From Thermoflexus sp042408815 (GTDB taxonomy: Bacteria > Chloroflexota > Anaerolineae > Thermoflexales > Thermoflexaceae): a stretch of DNA of 64,000 nucleotides. Below, piece after piece: positions 53,204 through 62,175 of the stretch (its first letter is position 1; every line of letters starts with the position of its first letter). Position numbers and translations under genes: made by a program. Location: contig NZ_JBHOQR010000014.1 in the NCBI RefSeq assembly GCF_042408815.1, positions 62,001 through 126,000 on the forward strand, read 5' to 3'. The notes under the pieces are model-generated. The model saw only the letters and a list, made by a program, of their open reading frames with translations, had not been told where the DNA came from and did not search any database.

Positions 53204-54145
53204 ATGGAAATGCGCGAAGAGGAACCGCTGGATGCATATTCCCAGACTGTGATCCGCGTTGTGGAAGAGGTCGGCCCGGCGGTGGTCAGCATCCGGTCGG
53301 CCGGTGCCCCTCGAAGGCACCGGGCGATCGAGCCGATGGGCTCCGGTTTCTTCATCACCCCGGATGGCTATCTCCTGACCAACAGCCATGTGATCCGCCA
53401 CATCCGGGATCCCGAGGTGACGTTGATCGATGGCCGCACCTTTCCCGCCCGCCTCATCGGCGAGGATCCTTACACCGATCTGGCCGTCCTGCGGGTGGAG
53501 CGTGGGGGAACCTTCCCGGCCGCGCGGCTGGGCGACTCCTCCCGTCTGCGCCTGGGACAGCTGGTCGTGGCCATTGGCAATCCCCTGGGCTTCCACTTTA
53601 CCGTGTCGGCCGGGATCATCAGCGGCCTGGGGCGAGCGCTCCAGGGCCCGGGGGGGCAGGTGATCGAGGATATCATCCAGACTGACGCCGCCCTCAACCC
53701 GGGGAACTCCGGAGGCCCTCTGGTCGATAGCCGGGGCGAGGTGATCGGCGTGTGCGTGGCCACGATCCTGGGAGCGGAAAACATCGCCTTCGCCATCCCC
53801 AGCGATACAGCGGAATGGGTCGCAGCGTTGCTGATCAAAGAAGGACGCATCCGCCGGGCTTATCTGGGGATTGTGGTCCAGATCCGCCCCATCGCATGGC
53901 CGGCTTCCGCCACCGGGCTGGAGATCCTGGAGGTGGATCCCCGGGGGCCAGCGGCTCAGGCGGGACTTCAAGAAGGAGATGTCCTGATCCGGATTGGGGA
54001 GCAACCCGTGAAGAGCCTGGGGGAGCTGCACCGATTCCTGGCCCACTGGCCTCCAGGACGTCCCGTAGAGCTCCAGGTGATGCGACAGAATCAGCTCCGG
54101 ACGTTCACGGTGATCCCGCGGGAGGCGCCAGGATCCCGACGATGA
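53204..54145 (+). CDS. HtrA/DegP-like serine protease with one PDZ domain, no signal peptide
   Basis: The product is 313 residues. The trypsin-like domain has the triad in TNSHVI (His), TDLAVLRV (Asp) and NPGNSGGPL (Ser), and one PDZ domain follows (about 215-300, GLEILEVDPRGPAAQAGLQEGDVLI). Typical HtrA proteins have a signal peptide or membrane anchor; here the protein starts directly with the charged segment MEMREEEPLDAY, so it may be cytoplasmic. An alternative ATG at 53210 does not change this. It follows lipB by 33 bp. Confidence 0.92.
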   Translation: MEMREEEPLDAYSQTVIRVVEEVGPAVVSIRSAGAPRRHRAIEPMGSGFFITPDGYLLTNSHVIRHIRDPEVTLIDGRTFPARLIGEDPYTDLAVLRVERGGTFPAARLGDSSRLRLGQLVVAIGNPLGFHFTVSAGIISGLGRALQGPGGQVIEDIIQTDAALNPGNSGGPLVDSRGEVIGVCVATILGAENIAFAIPSDTAEWVAALLIKEGRIRRAYLGIVVQIRPIAWPASATGLEILEVDPRGPAAQAGLQEGDVLIRIGEQPVKSLGELHRFLAHWPPGRPVELQVMRQNQLRTFTVIPREAPGSRR

Positions 54146-54204
54146 GGAGTTGCGAACGGGGCGTCCCCGAAGTGGCTTCCTACCCCTACATCTGAGGAAA
54201 GGCA

Positions 54205-54963
54205 ATGGATTACACGCCGGAGGAGATGATGATCATCGCCGCCGCCCGGATGCTTCGGGACGGCGAGGTCGTGTTCGTGGGGATCGGATGGCCGAACCTG
54301 GCCTGCAATCTGGCCCGCCGCCTCCACGCCCCGAACCTCGTTCTGATCTACGAGGCCGGCGTCATCGGCGCCCGTCCCCGCCGCCTCCCCCTCTCGATCG
54401 GCGATCCCGCGCTGGTAAGCGGGGCACTGGCTGTCCTCCCGATGTTCGATCTGTTCGCCTTCTATCTACAACGAGGACGGATCGACGTGGGCTTCCTGAG
54501 CGGGGCCCAGGTGGATCGCTTCGGGAACCTGAACGCCACGGTGATCGGAGCGTATCACCGGCCCCAGGTCCGGCTGCCCGGATCGGGGGGTGCGGCAGAG
54601 ATCGCCGCGTGGGCGGGCCGTTTCTATGTGATCACCCCTCATGAGCGGCGTCGCTTCCCCGAACATTGCGATTTCCGCACCGCGCCCGGTTTCCTGGAAG
54701 GATGGGGAAGCCGACAGCGGGCCGGGCTCTCCGGGGGTGGGCCAGCCGCCGTCATCACGGATCTGGGCATCCTCACCCCGGATGCCTCCGGGGAACTGGT
54801 GCTGACCGCGATCCACCCGGGAATCCTCGTGGAAACAGTGCAAGAGCAAACGGGATGGCCTCTCCGAATCGCCCCGGATCTGACGGTCACGCCGCCCCCC
54901 GCCCCGGAGGAGCTGGCCGCATTGCGTGCGCTACGGGCCCAGTCCCGAAAGGGGGACGGATGA
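54205..54963 (+). CDS. CoA-transferase family I, beta-type subunit (orphan)
   Basis: The product is 252 residues. It resembles the B subunit of glutaconate and 3-oxoacid CoA-transferases: VGIGWPNLACNLARRLHAPN, the ExG catalytic motif in LIYEAGV, and GSGGAAEIAAWAGRFYVITPHE. Such enzymes work as A/B pairs, but no A subunit is near. The start has GAGGAAAGG upstream, and the stop overlaps the next gene (ATGA). The partner may be elsewhere, or the protein may act alone or as a fusion-derived relic. The substrate is unknown. Confidence 0.85.
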   Translation: MDYTPEEMMIIAAARMLRDGEVVFVGIGWPNLACNLARRLHAPNLVLIYEAGVIGARPRRLPLSIGDPALVSGALAVLPMFDLFAFYLQRGRIDVGFLSGAQVDRFGNLNATVIGAYHRPQVRLPGSGGAAEIAAWAGRFYVITPHERRRFPEHCDFRTAPGFLEGWGSRQRAGLSGGGPAAVITDLGILTPDASGELVLTAIHPGILVETVQEQTGWPLRIAPDLTVTPPPAPEELAALRALRAQSRKGDG

Positions 54964-56027
54964 ACCTGCCGGCGCCCTATCGCTTTCTGGAGCTCGCGGG
55001 CCCTCATCGAGCCATCGGGGAAGCCATGGGCCATCTCGACCCACCCTTCCGCCGTCCTCCTTGGTGGCCACCGCCCCCAGATCCGGAGCTGGCGGAAGCA
55101 TGCCGCCGGCTGGTGGCCCGCTGGCACCCTCCCCTGATCGAGGAATATGAAGGCTACGCCGCGGCCCAGAGGCTGGATCCTCGGTTCCTCTGGCAGCAGA
55201 TCTGCCGGACCTCTATGCGCGCCCGCCTGTTCGCATGTTCCGCTGCGGCATGGTGGAGTCCGGAGGGGGTGTGGGTGGGACGAAACTACGATTTTCAACC
55301 CCTTCAACGTCGACGGGATCTGATCGGGTTGCGCCCGGAGGGAGGCATGGCCTCCCTGGGGATGATGGGCAGCGTCCCCGGCGGCCGCTACGATGGGGTC
55401 AACGAGGCGGGCCTCTTCGTCTCCCTGCACGCCGTAATGGCCGACGAGCCCCCGCCCCGGCCCGGGATCCCCTTCCACCTGATCCCCCGCATCCTGCTCG
55501 AGCGCTGCCGATCCGCTGGAGAGGCGGTGGAGCTGCTGCTGCGGATGCCCCATATGCTTCCCATGAATTTCTTGATCGCCGATCCCCACGAGGGGTTCGC
55601 GGTAGAGGTTCATCCGCTCTGCGTGGCCGTGCGCACCCCGGAGAACGGGATCCTCACCGTGACGAACCACTATGACCATCCGGCGCTGCGGGCATATCAC
55701 GGCTCCCGGGATCTACGATTTTCCCTCCGACGGCAGGAACAACTGATGGAACGGATCACCAGGACGGACGTGCCGCCCCGGGAACGCCTGCGCCAGGCCC
55801 TGAGCGATCACCAGGCCCCCGTCTGCGGCCATCGACCCGGGTTCGCCACCCTCTGGTCCATGATCGCCGATCTCCATCAGCGGGCCCTCGAATACGCCTT
55901 CGGGCCGCCATGTCAAACCCCATTCCATAGCTTCCCCTGGCCCACTTCCCTTCCAAAAGACCAGGGGGAAGGTCCAGACATCCATTCCCGGCAGACCCCG
56001 GACCCGGTGTTCTGCTCCGCGGGATGA
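54960..56027 (+). CDS. C45-type acyltransferase/peptidase (Ntn-hydrolase fold)
   Basis: The product is 355 residues from ATG 54960, overlapping the CoA-transferase stop by 4 bases. The likely N-terminal nucleophile Cys lies in RLFACSAAAWWSPEGVWVGRNYDF, matching acyl-CoA:6-aminopenicillanic acid acyltransferase-like (C45) proteins, which self-cleave before this Cys. NEAGLFVSLH and VTNHYDHPAL are further family phrases. The last 40 residues (after PCQTPFHSFPW) are low-quality and may be unimportant. Linkage to the CoA-transferase suggests acyl-group chemistry on amines or amides; the substrate is unknown. Confidence 0.82.
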   Translation: MNLPAPYRFLELAGPHRAIGEAMGHLDPPFRRPPWWPPPPDPELAEACRRLVARWHPPLIEEYEGYAAAQRLDPRFLWQQICRTSMRARLFACSAAAWWSPEGVWVGRNYDFQPLQRRRDLIGLRPEGGMASLGMMGSVPGGRYDGVNEAGLFVSLHAVMADEPPPRPGIPFHLIPRILLERCRSAGEAVELLLRMPHMLPMNFLIADPHEGFAVEVHPLCVAVRTPENGILTVTNHYDHPALRAYHGSRDLRFSLRRQEQLMERITRTDVPPRERLRQALSDHQAPVCGHRPGFATLWSMIADLHQRALEYAFGPPCQTPFHSFPWPTSLPKDQGEGPDIHSRQTPDPVFCSAG

Positions 56028-56192
56028 GCTTTCCAATTATCCTCTGCCCCCCATCGCTTGCAGGGGCCTCCCCTGTGCTGCACTCCAGCGAGCAACCGCC
56101 GGCGTTGTTCTCCCCCAACGCGAAAGGCCCACCGGCCGAGGCCAGCCATCGGCCGAAGGCCTCGAAAGCGGGATCTCCATGATCCTCGGGGG

Positions 56193-56420
56193 GATGAGAA
56201 GACGGCCACCCAGCTCCATGCCCGCACCCGGGGCTGGCCCATCGCCATGGCGCTCCTCGCCCAACCCGACGGGGACCGCCTTCTCTCGGAACGCTGGCCG
56301 GAAGCCCAAGACCGGCTGCTCGAGGAGCTGGCCTACTCCTGGCTTCGAGCGCTTCCCGAAACGCTGCGGGTGTTTCTTTTCCGCACCGCCCGGTCGGCAC
56401 GTTCGAACACACAAACCGGC
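56193..56420 (+). pseudogene. Remnant of a MalT/LuxR-type large regulator
   Basis: An open frame here reads TQLHARTRGWPIAMALLAQPDGD and then DRLLEELAYSWLRALPETLRVFLFRTA. This matches the end of the STAND ATPase domain of MalT-type regulators (GW plus helix, then a region before the winged helix). Neither the Walker motifs upstream nor a C-terminal LuxR domain is present, and the frame then runs into lepA antisense. The rest of the 434-bp gap 56028-56460 shows no gene. Confidence 0.45.
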
Positions 56421-56460
56421 GTGGGCGGTTCGGGCTGCGGGGATGGCCAGCGAGGGAGGA

Positions 56461-58266
56461 TCAGGCTTCGCGGCCCAGTCGGAGGACGGCCAGGAAGGCC
56501 TCTTGGGGGACTTCCACGCGGCCGATCATCTTAAGGCGCTTTTTGCCTTCTTTTTGCTTTTCCAACAGCTTCCGCTTGCGGGTGACATCCCCGCCGTAGC
56601 ACTTGGCCAGCACATCCTTGCGCAGGGCCTTGATCGTCGCCCGGGCGATGACACGGCCGCCCACCGCGGCCTGGATCGCCACATCGAACAGCTGTCGCGG
56701 GATCACCTCCCGCAGCTTCTCCACCAGGGCATGCCCTTTGGAGTAGGCTTGCTCCCGATGTACGATCAGCGCCAAGGCGTCCACCGGCTGGCCGTGGACT
56801 AGGATGTCCAACTTCACCAGATCCCCTGCCCGATACCCAATGAACGCGTAATCCATCGATGCATATCCCCGGGTGCGGCTTTTCAGCTGATCGTAGAAAT
56901 CCACGATCAACTCAGCCAGGGGCACCTCCGCCTCGATCATCACCCGCCGCGGGTCCAGGTAGGTCATGTTCTGGTAAACTCCTCGCCGCGAGGTGATGAG
57001 ATCCATCACCGGTCCGATGAACTCCGCCGGGGTGATGATAGTCACCTTCATCCAAGGCTCCCGGATCTCCTCCACCATCGATGGGTCGGGGAGATCCGAG
57101 GGACGGGTGATGGTCTTCACCTGTCCGTTCCGCAACACCACCTCATACTCCACGCTGGGCGCCGTGGCCACGATGTCCAACCCGTATTCCCGCTCCAGCC
57201 GCTCCTGCACGATCTCCATGTGGAACATCCCCAGGAAGCCACAGCGAAAGCCAAAGCCCAAGGCCTGCGAAGTCTCCGGCTGGAAGACTAGGGCGGCGTC
57301 GTTGAGCTGCAACTTCTCCAACGCCTCCCGCAACACCTCGTAATCCTCGCCCTCCGCCGGGTAGAAGCTGGCGAACACCATGGGCTTGGGCGGGCGGAAT
57401 CCCGGCAGGGGCTCCGGGGCCGGGCGGTCCGCGATCGTCAAGGTGTCCCCCACCCGGCATTCCCGCACCGATTTGAGACCGGTAGCCACATAGCCTACCT
57501 CCCCCGCCTCCAGCCGGCCCGTGGGGGTGAAGTCCGGCGTGAAGACCCCGATCTCCACCGGATCGCTGGTCACCCCGGTGGACATCACCATGATCTTCCG
57601 CCCCATGACGAGGGTTCCGTTGACCACACGCACGTAGGCGATAACGCCCTTATAGGGATCGTAGTGGCTGTCGAAGATCAGGGCCTGAAGGGGGGCCTCC
57701 GGATCGCCGCGGGGCGGCGGGATGCGCTGCACCACCGCCTCCAGGACCTCCTCCACTCCGATCCCCAACTTGGCAGAGATGCGGAGGATCTCGGACTCGG
57801 GGACGCCGATGAGCTCGGCGATCTCACGGGCCACCTCGTCGGGCCGTGCCGCCGGCAGATCGATCTTGTTGACCACCGGGATGATCACCAGGTCATGCTC
57901 CAGGGCCAGATACAGGTTGGCCAGGGTCTGGGCCTCGATCCCCTGGGTCGCGTCGACCAGCAAAACGGCCCCCTCGCAGGCGGCCATCGCCCGGCCCACC
58001 TCGTAGGAGAAATCCACGTGGCCCGGCGTGTCGATCAGGTTCAGCACATAGGTCCGGCCATCCCGCGCCGTATACTGCATCCGGACGGCCGAGGCCTTGA
58101 TGGTGACCCCTCGCTCCCGCTCCAGGTCCATGGAGTCCAGCACCAACTCCACCCCGTTTCGCGGCTGGATGGTGCCGGTGCGCTCCAGGAGCCGGTCGGC
58201 CAGAGTGGTCTTGCCATGGTCCACATGGGCGATGATGCAGAAGTTGCGGATGTGCTCTCGCCCCAT
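56461..58266 (-). CDS. lepA: Elongation factor 4 (LepA)
   Basis: The product is 601 residues, normal for LepA. G1 reads IAHVDHGKTTL, G3 LIDTPGHVDFSYE, and G4 VNKIDLP. The LepA-specific C-terminal domain is present (DVLAKCYGGDVTRKRKLLEKQKEGKKRLK). It is a ribosome-bound GTPase back-translocating or assisting translation under stress. It is a single gene with its own promoter. Confidence 0.97.
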   Translation of the reverse strand: MGREHIRNFCIIAHVDHGKTTLADRLLERTGTIQPRNGVELVLDSMDLERERGVTIKASAVRMQYTARDGRTYVLNLIDTPGHVDFSYEVGRAMAACEGAVLLVDATQGIEAQTLANLYLALEHDLVIIPVVNKIDLPAARPDEVAREIAELIGVPESEILRISAKLGIGVEEVLEAVVQRIPPPRGDPEAPLQALIFDSHYDPYKGVIAYVRVVNGTLVMGRKIMVMSTGVTSDPVEIGVFTPDFTPTGRLEAGEVGYVATGLKSVRECRVGDTLTIADRPAPEPLPGFRPPKPMVFASFYPAEGEDYEVLREALEKLQLNDAALVFQPETSQALGFGFRCGFLGMFHMEIVQERLEREYGLDIVATAPSVEYEVVLRNGQVKTITRPSDLPDPSMVEEIREPWMKVTIITPAEFIGPVMDLITSRRGVYQNMTYLDPRRVMIEAEVPLAELIVDFYDQLKSRTRGYASMDYAFIGYRAGDLVKLDILVHGQPVDALALIVHREQAYSKGHALVEKLREVIPRQLFDVAIQAAVGGRVIARATIKALRKDVLAKCYGGDVTRKRKLLEKQKEGKKRLKMIGRVEVPQEAFLAVLRLGREA

Positions 58267-58317
58267 TCTCTCCCCCCGCGACCTCGGGAGAATCCGCCCG
58301 GATCCCTATCGATGGGC

Positions 58318-58347
58318 ATCATACCCGGGTTGGGAAAAGGGTGTCAA
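58318..58347 (-). promoter_or_regulatory. Promoter of lepA
   Basis: Minus strand: TTGACA (58342-58347), 18 bp, TATGAT (58318-58323). The remaining intergenic bases to 58579 hold no gene; a TAGGAT at 58483-58488 lacks a good -35. Confidence 0.8.
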
Positions 58348-58579
58348 ACGGGCTTCCCACGCCCATGGGAAATCGGCCTCCTGAGACCCTTCGCGCCGGG
58401 CGTCGGCCGGCCATCGGCCGAAGGTCTATCCGGGTCGAATCCCCTCGACGCCATGCATTCCCCATGCGACCCAGTCTCAGGGTAGGATAAAGAAGCCGCG
58501 CTGCTGGCATCCGGGGAGAACTCAGCCCTCCCGTCGCATGCCCAAGGTCCGGTCGGACATCTCTCCGAGGAGGCTTGCC

Positions 58580-61030
58580 ATGCGCCGACGCCTGCTGCTT
58601 GGGATCATCCTGGGATTGGGAATTGGGCTCCTGCTCCTTCTCGCAGGAGGCGCCTTCGCTTTCTACCGGACTTCCCGTCAGCCGTTCCCCCAGATCCACG
58701 GAACCCTCCGCCTCCGCGGCCTCCAGGCCCCGGTCACAGTGATCCGGGATCGCTGGGGTGTGCCCCACATTTACGCCTCGAATCTTCACGACCTCTTCAT
58801 GGCCCAGGGCTTCGTTCACGCTCAGGATCGCTTCTGGCAGATGGAGTTCTGGCGTCACATCGGGACCGGTCGCCTCTCCGAAATGCTGGGGAAGACGACG
58901 ATGAACCAGGATCGCTTCATCCGCACCCTGGGGTGGCATCGGGCCGCGCGGCAGGATCTGGAAGCCTTGGGGCCTGAGGAGCGGGCGATCCTGGAAGCCT
59001 ACGCGGCCGGGGTGAATGCGTACCTGGAACAGCAGCGCGATCGCCTGCCTTTAGAGTTCACCCTCTTCCGCCTCTTCGGACGACGATGGGAAATCGAGCC
59101 ATGGCAGCCGCTCCACACCGTCGCCTGGGCCAAAGTCATGGCTTGGGATCTGGGCGGGAATTGGGATGACGAGCTCCTCAACGCGCGGATCGTCCAAAAG
59201 ATCGGCCCGGAGCGCCTGTCGGAGATCGTCCTGCCTTATCCCACCGACCGGCCGATCATCGTGCCGGCTGCGGTCGTCGAAACCCCGATCCCCGAGGAAA
59301 CGGCCCGCGCCTGGCTGGACCTCGGGCACGAGCTGCGACGGATCACCCTGGGCGACGCCCCGGACCTGGGATCCAACAACTGGGTGGTGGCAGGATCCCG
59401 CACGACCACCGGGAGGCCGATCTTGGCCAACGATCCGCACCTGAGCATCCAGATGCCCAGCATCTGGTATGAAGTGGCCCTGCACTGCGAGCCCGTCACC
59501 CCCGAATGCCCCCTCCAGGTCGCCGGCGCCTCGTTCCCCGGCGTCCCGGGCGTCGTGATCGGCCACAACGACCGCATCGCCTGGGGCGTGACCAACCTGG
59601 GGCCCGACGTGCAGGACCTCTACATGGAGCGGGTCAACCCGCAAAACCCGCTGGAGGTGGAATTCCAAGGGAAGTGGGAGCCCGTGCGGGTGATCACCGA
59701 GGAGATCCGCATCGCCGGCCAGGCCGAGCCTCTCCTCCTCCCGGTGCGGATCACCCGACACGGCCCGGTGATCAACGATGTGGTGGAAGCCCTCACCCGC
59801 ACCCAGACCCTCTATGCCTTCCGGTGGACCGCCCTGGAGCCCTCGCGGATCGTGCGGGCGCTCCTGCGGGTGAACCGCGCGCGGAACTGGGAGGAGTTCC
59901 ATGAAGCCCTGGCGGATTGGGATGTGCCCGGCCAGAACTTCGTCTATGCAGATGTGGACGGCCACATTGGCTATCAAGCCACCGGCCGTGTCCCCATCCG
60001 GGCGAAGGGGAACGGCCTGCTCCCCGTCCCGGGTTGGAGCGGAGAGTATGAGTGGGTGGGATATGTTCCGTATGAGGAAATGCCCCGACGGCTGGATCCG
60101 CCGGAGGGATTTATCGTCACCGCGAACAACGCCGTGGTGGATCCTTCCTATCCCCACTTCCTGGCCGCCGTCTGGGATTACGGCGACCGGGCGCAGCGGA
60201 TCGTGGACCTCCTCCGCATGAAGGACCGCCTCTCCATCGATGACATGGCCGTGATTCAGAACGATACCTTCTCGCTGGCGGCACGGGACATCGTGTCGTA
60301 TGTCCTCCCCATCTCCTTTACGGATCCCCTGGCCCGCCAGGCTCAGGAGATCCTGCGGGCCTGGGATTTCCGGGCCACGCCGGATCAGGCCGGGCCCACC
60401 ATCTTCGAGAGCTTCCTGAAACATCTGCTCCACGAGGCTTGGGTCGATGAGCTGGGTGAGGAGATCGTCCAGGATCTGCTCACCGGCGGTAGCCACAACC
60501 GCTACTGGGCCCGCTGGGCTCTGGCCCAGCCGGAGCTTTCCTGGTGGGATGACCTGCGCACGCCCCAGCGGGAGACCCGGGATGATATCGTGCGGCGGGC
60601 CTTTGAACAGGCAGTGGCCGAGCTACGCGCGCGCCTGGGCCCCGATCCCCGCGCGTGGACTTGGGGGAAGGTCCATACGGCCACCTTTACCCATGGCACC
60701 CTGGGGCAGTCCGGGATCCGACCGATCGAGGCGATCTTCAACCGCGGGCCCTATCCGGCTCCGGGAACCAGCGCGGCCGTGAACAACATTGGGTTCAACA
60801 TCCAGAAAGGGTTCGCGGTCCGCAGCCTGCCTTCCCTTCGCTTCATCGCTTCCACCGCCCGCTGGTCTGATAGCCGCTTCATCCACACGACCGGCCAGTC
60901 CGGGCTCCCCTATCACCCGCATTACGATGATATGATCCCGATGTGGTTACGCGGGGAATATCATCCTATGCTCTGGTCTCGGGAGGAAGTGGAACAGAAC
61001 GCGGAGGGGATCCTGAGGCTCCAGCCGTAG
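58580..61030 (+). CDS. Penicillin acylase family protein (Ntn hydrolase precursor)
   Basis: The product is 816 residues from ATG 58580 (GAGGAGG upstream); an upstream in-frame start at 58538 is less likely. A basic start and one hydrophobic helix act as signal anchor. The alpha part (about 40-255) contains PVTVIRDRWGVPHIYA and QGFVHAQDRFWQMEF; self-cleavage would occur before the nucleophile Ser in LGSNNWVVAG (about residue 270). The beta subunit ends in HPMLWSREEVE, typical of this family. It hydrolyses amides such as beta-lactam side chains or N-acyl-homoserine lactones; the substrate is unknown. A C45 Ntn enzyme lies 2.5 kb upstream. Confidence 0.92.
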   Translation: MRRRLLLGIILGLGIGLLLLLAGGAFAFYRTSRQPFPQIHGTLRLRGLQAPVTVIRDRWGVPHIYASNLHDLFMAQGFVHAQDRFWQMEFWRHIGTGRLSEMLGKTTMNQDRFIRTLGWHRAARQDLEALGPEERAILEAYAAGVNAYLEQQRDRLPLEFTLFRLFGRRWEIEPWQPLHTVAWAKVMAWDLGGNWDDELLNARIVQKIGPERLSEIVLPYPTDRPIIVPAAVVETPIPEETARAWLDLGHELRRITLGDAPDLGSNNWVVAGSRTTTGRPILANDPHLSIQMPSIWYEVALHCEPVTPECPLQVAGASFPGVPGVVIGHNDRIAWGVTNLGPDVQDLYMERVNPQNPLEVEFQGKWEPVRVITEEIRIAGQAEPLLLPVRITRHGPVINDVVEALTRTQTLYAFRWTALEPSRIVRALLRVNRARNWEEFHEALADWDVPGQNFVYADVDGHIGYQATGRVPIRAKGNGLLPVPGWSGEYEWVGYVPYEEMPRRLDPPEGFIVTANNAVVDPSYPHFLAAVWDYGDRAQRIVDLLRMKDRLSIDDMAVIQNDTFSLAARDIVSYVLPISFTDPLARQAQEILRAWDFRATPDQAGPTIFESFLKHLLHEAWVDELGEEIVQDLLTGGSHNRYWARWALAQPELSWWDDLRTPQRETRDDIVRRAFEQAVAELRARLGPDPRAWTWGKVHTATFTHGTLGQSGIRPIEAIFNRGPYPAPGTSAAVNNIGFNIQKGFAVRSLPSLRFIASTARWSDSRFIHTTGQSGLPYHPHYDDMIPMWLRGEYHPMLWSREEVEQNAEGILRLQP

Positions 61031-61108
61031 AACATGGCTTGCATTCGGGATCGCGGTGAAAGCCCCTTCCATCATCCCATAGGGAAAACCGCAGGAGGAG
61101 GTTCGCGA

Positions 61109-62011
61109 ATGCGCGTGCTGATCTTAGGAGGGACCGGGTTTCTGGGCCGGGCGTTAGCAGGACGTCTCCAGGAAGCCGGCTATGAGGTGATCGTCCTCTC
61201 CCGGCGACCGGAGCTGGCCCGGCTTCCACCCAGCGTGCAGGCGACACGCTGGGATGGACGCACCCCGACCGGATGGGCGCACCTGGTGGACGGCGCCTTC
61301 GCTCTGATCAACCTAGCCGGTGAGAGCATCGGACAGCGATGGACAGCAGCCATCAAACAGCGCATTCGAGAAAGCCGGCTGAACGCCGGCCGCGCCGTGG
61401 TGGAGGCGATCGCCGCCGCCCGCACGAAACCCCAGGTCCTGCTGCAGGCTTCGGCGGTCGGATATTACGGCCCCCGAGGCGACGAGCGGCTGACCGAGGA
61501 GGATCCGCCCGGAAACGATTTCCTGGCCCGACTGGCCGTGGATTGGGAAGCCAGCACCCAGCCTGTGGAAGCGATGGGGGTCCGCCGGGTGATCCTGCGC
61601 ACCGGCCTGGTTCTGGAACGGGACGGCGGCGCCCTGGCCCGGTTGTTGCCTCCGTTCCGTCTGTTCGTGGGTGGTCCGCTGGGAAACGGGCGCCAGGGCT
61701 GGTCGTGGATCCACCGGGCGGACTGGGTGGAGGCCGTGAAGTTCCTGATGGAGCGTCCGGATGCCCACGGGCCTTATAACCTGACCGCCCCTCAGCCGGT
61801 CAGCAACGCCGAGTTCTCCCGCATCCTGGGCCGGGTTCTCGGGCGGCCGGCATGGCTTCCAGTGCCGGCGCTCGCCCTCCGGCTCGTCTTCGGCGAGGGA
61901 GCGGACTTCCTGCTCACCGGGCAGTTCGTGCTGCCCCGGCGGCTGCTGGAAGCGGGCTTCCCGTTCCGCTACCCGGATCTCGAATCGGCGCTGCGGGCCA
62001 TCCTCGGCTGA
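61109..62011 (+). CDS. TIGR01777-family NAD-dependent epimerase-like protein
   Basis: The product is 300 residues from ATG 61109 (AGGAGGAGG upstream). It is an atypical short-chain dehydrogenase of the YfcH/SDR39U1 type: MRVLILGGTGFLGRAL (nucleotide loop), LINLAGESIGQRWT, ASAVGYYG and the DUF1731-like C-terminus (FLLTGQFVLPRRLLEAGF). The physiological role is unknown. It follows the acylase by 78 bp. Confidence 0.93.
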   Translation: MRVLILGGTGFLGRALAGRLQEAGYEVIVLSRRPELARLPPSVQATRWDGRTPTGWAHLVDGAFALINLAGESIGQRWTAAIKQRIRESRLNAGRAVVEAIAAARTKPQVLLQASAVGYYGPRGDERLTEEDPPGNDFLARLAVDWEASTQPVEAMGVRRVILRTGLVLERDGGALARLLPPFRLFVGGPLGNGRQGWSWIHRADWVEAVKFLMERPDAHGPYNLTAPQPVSNAEFSRILGRVLGRPAWLPVPALALRLVFGEGADFLLTGQFVLPRRLLEAGFPFRYPDLESALRAILG

Positions 62012-62175
62012 GATGCCGGGGAAGGGGGATGAGTGGGCACGCCCACCCGCTAGGCAGCGGCGCGGAGAGGGAAAGATGTCCTGCCGTTCTCTACCGATCC
62101 TCTCCGATAATCGGGCAGCGGTTCGGTTAAAATGAAATCGGTGCCGATGGAAAGGTTGCGGAGAAGAGGACCGCC

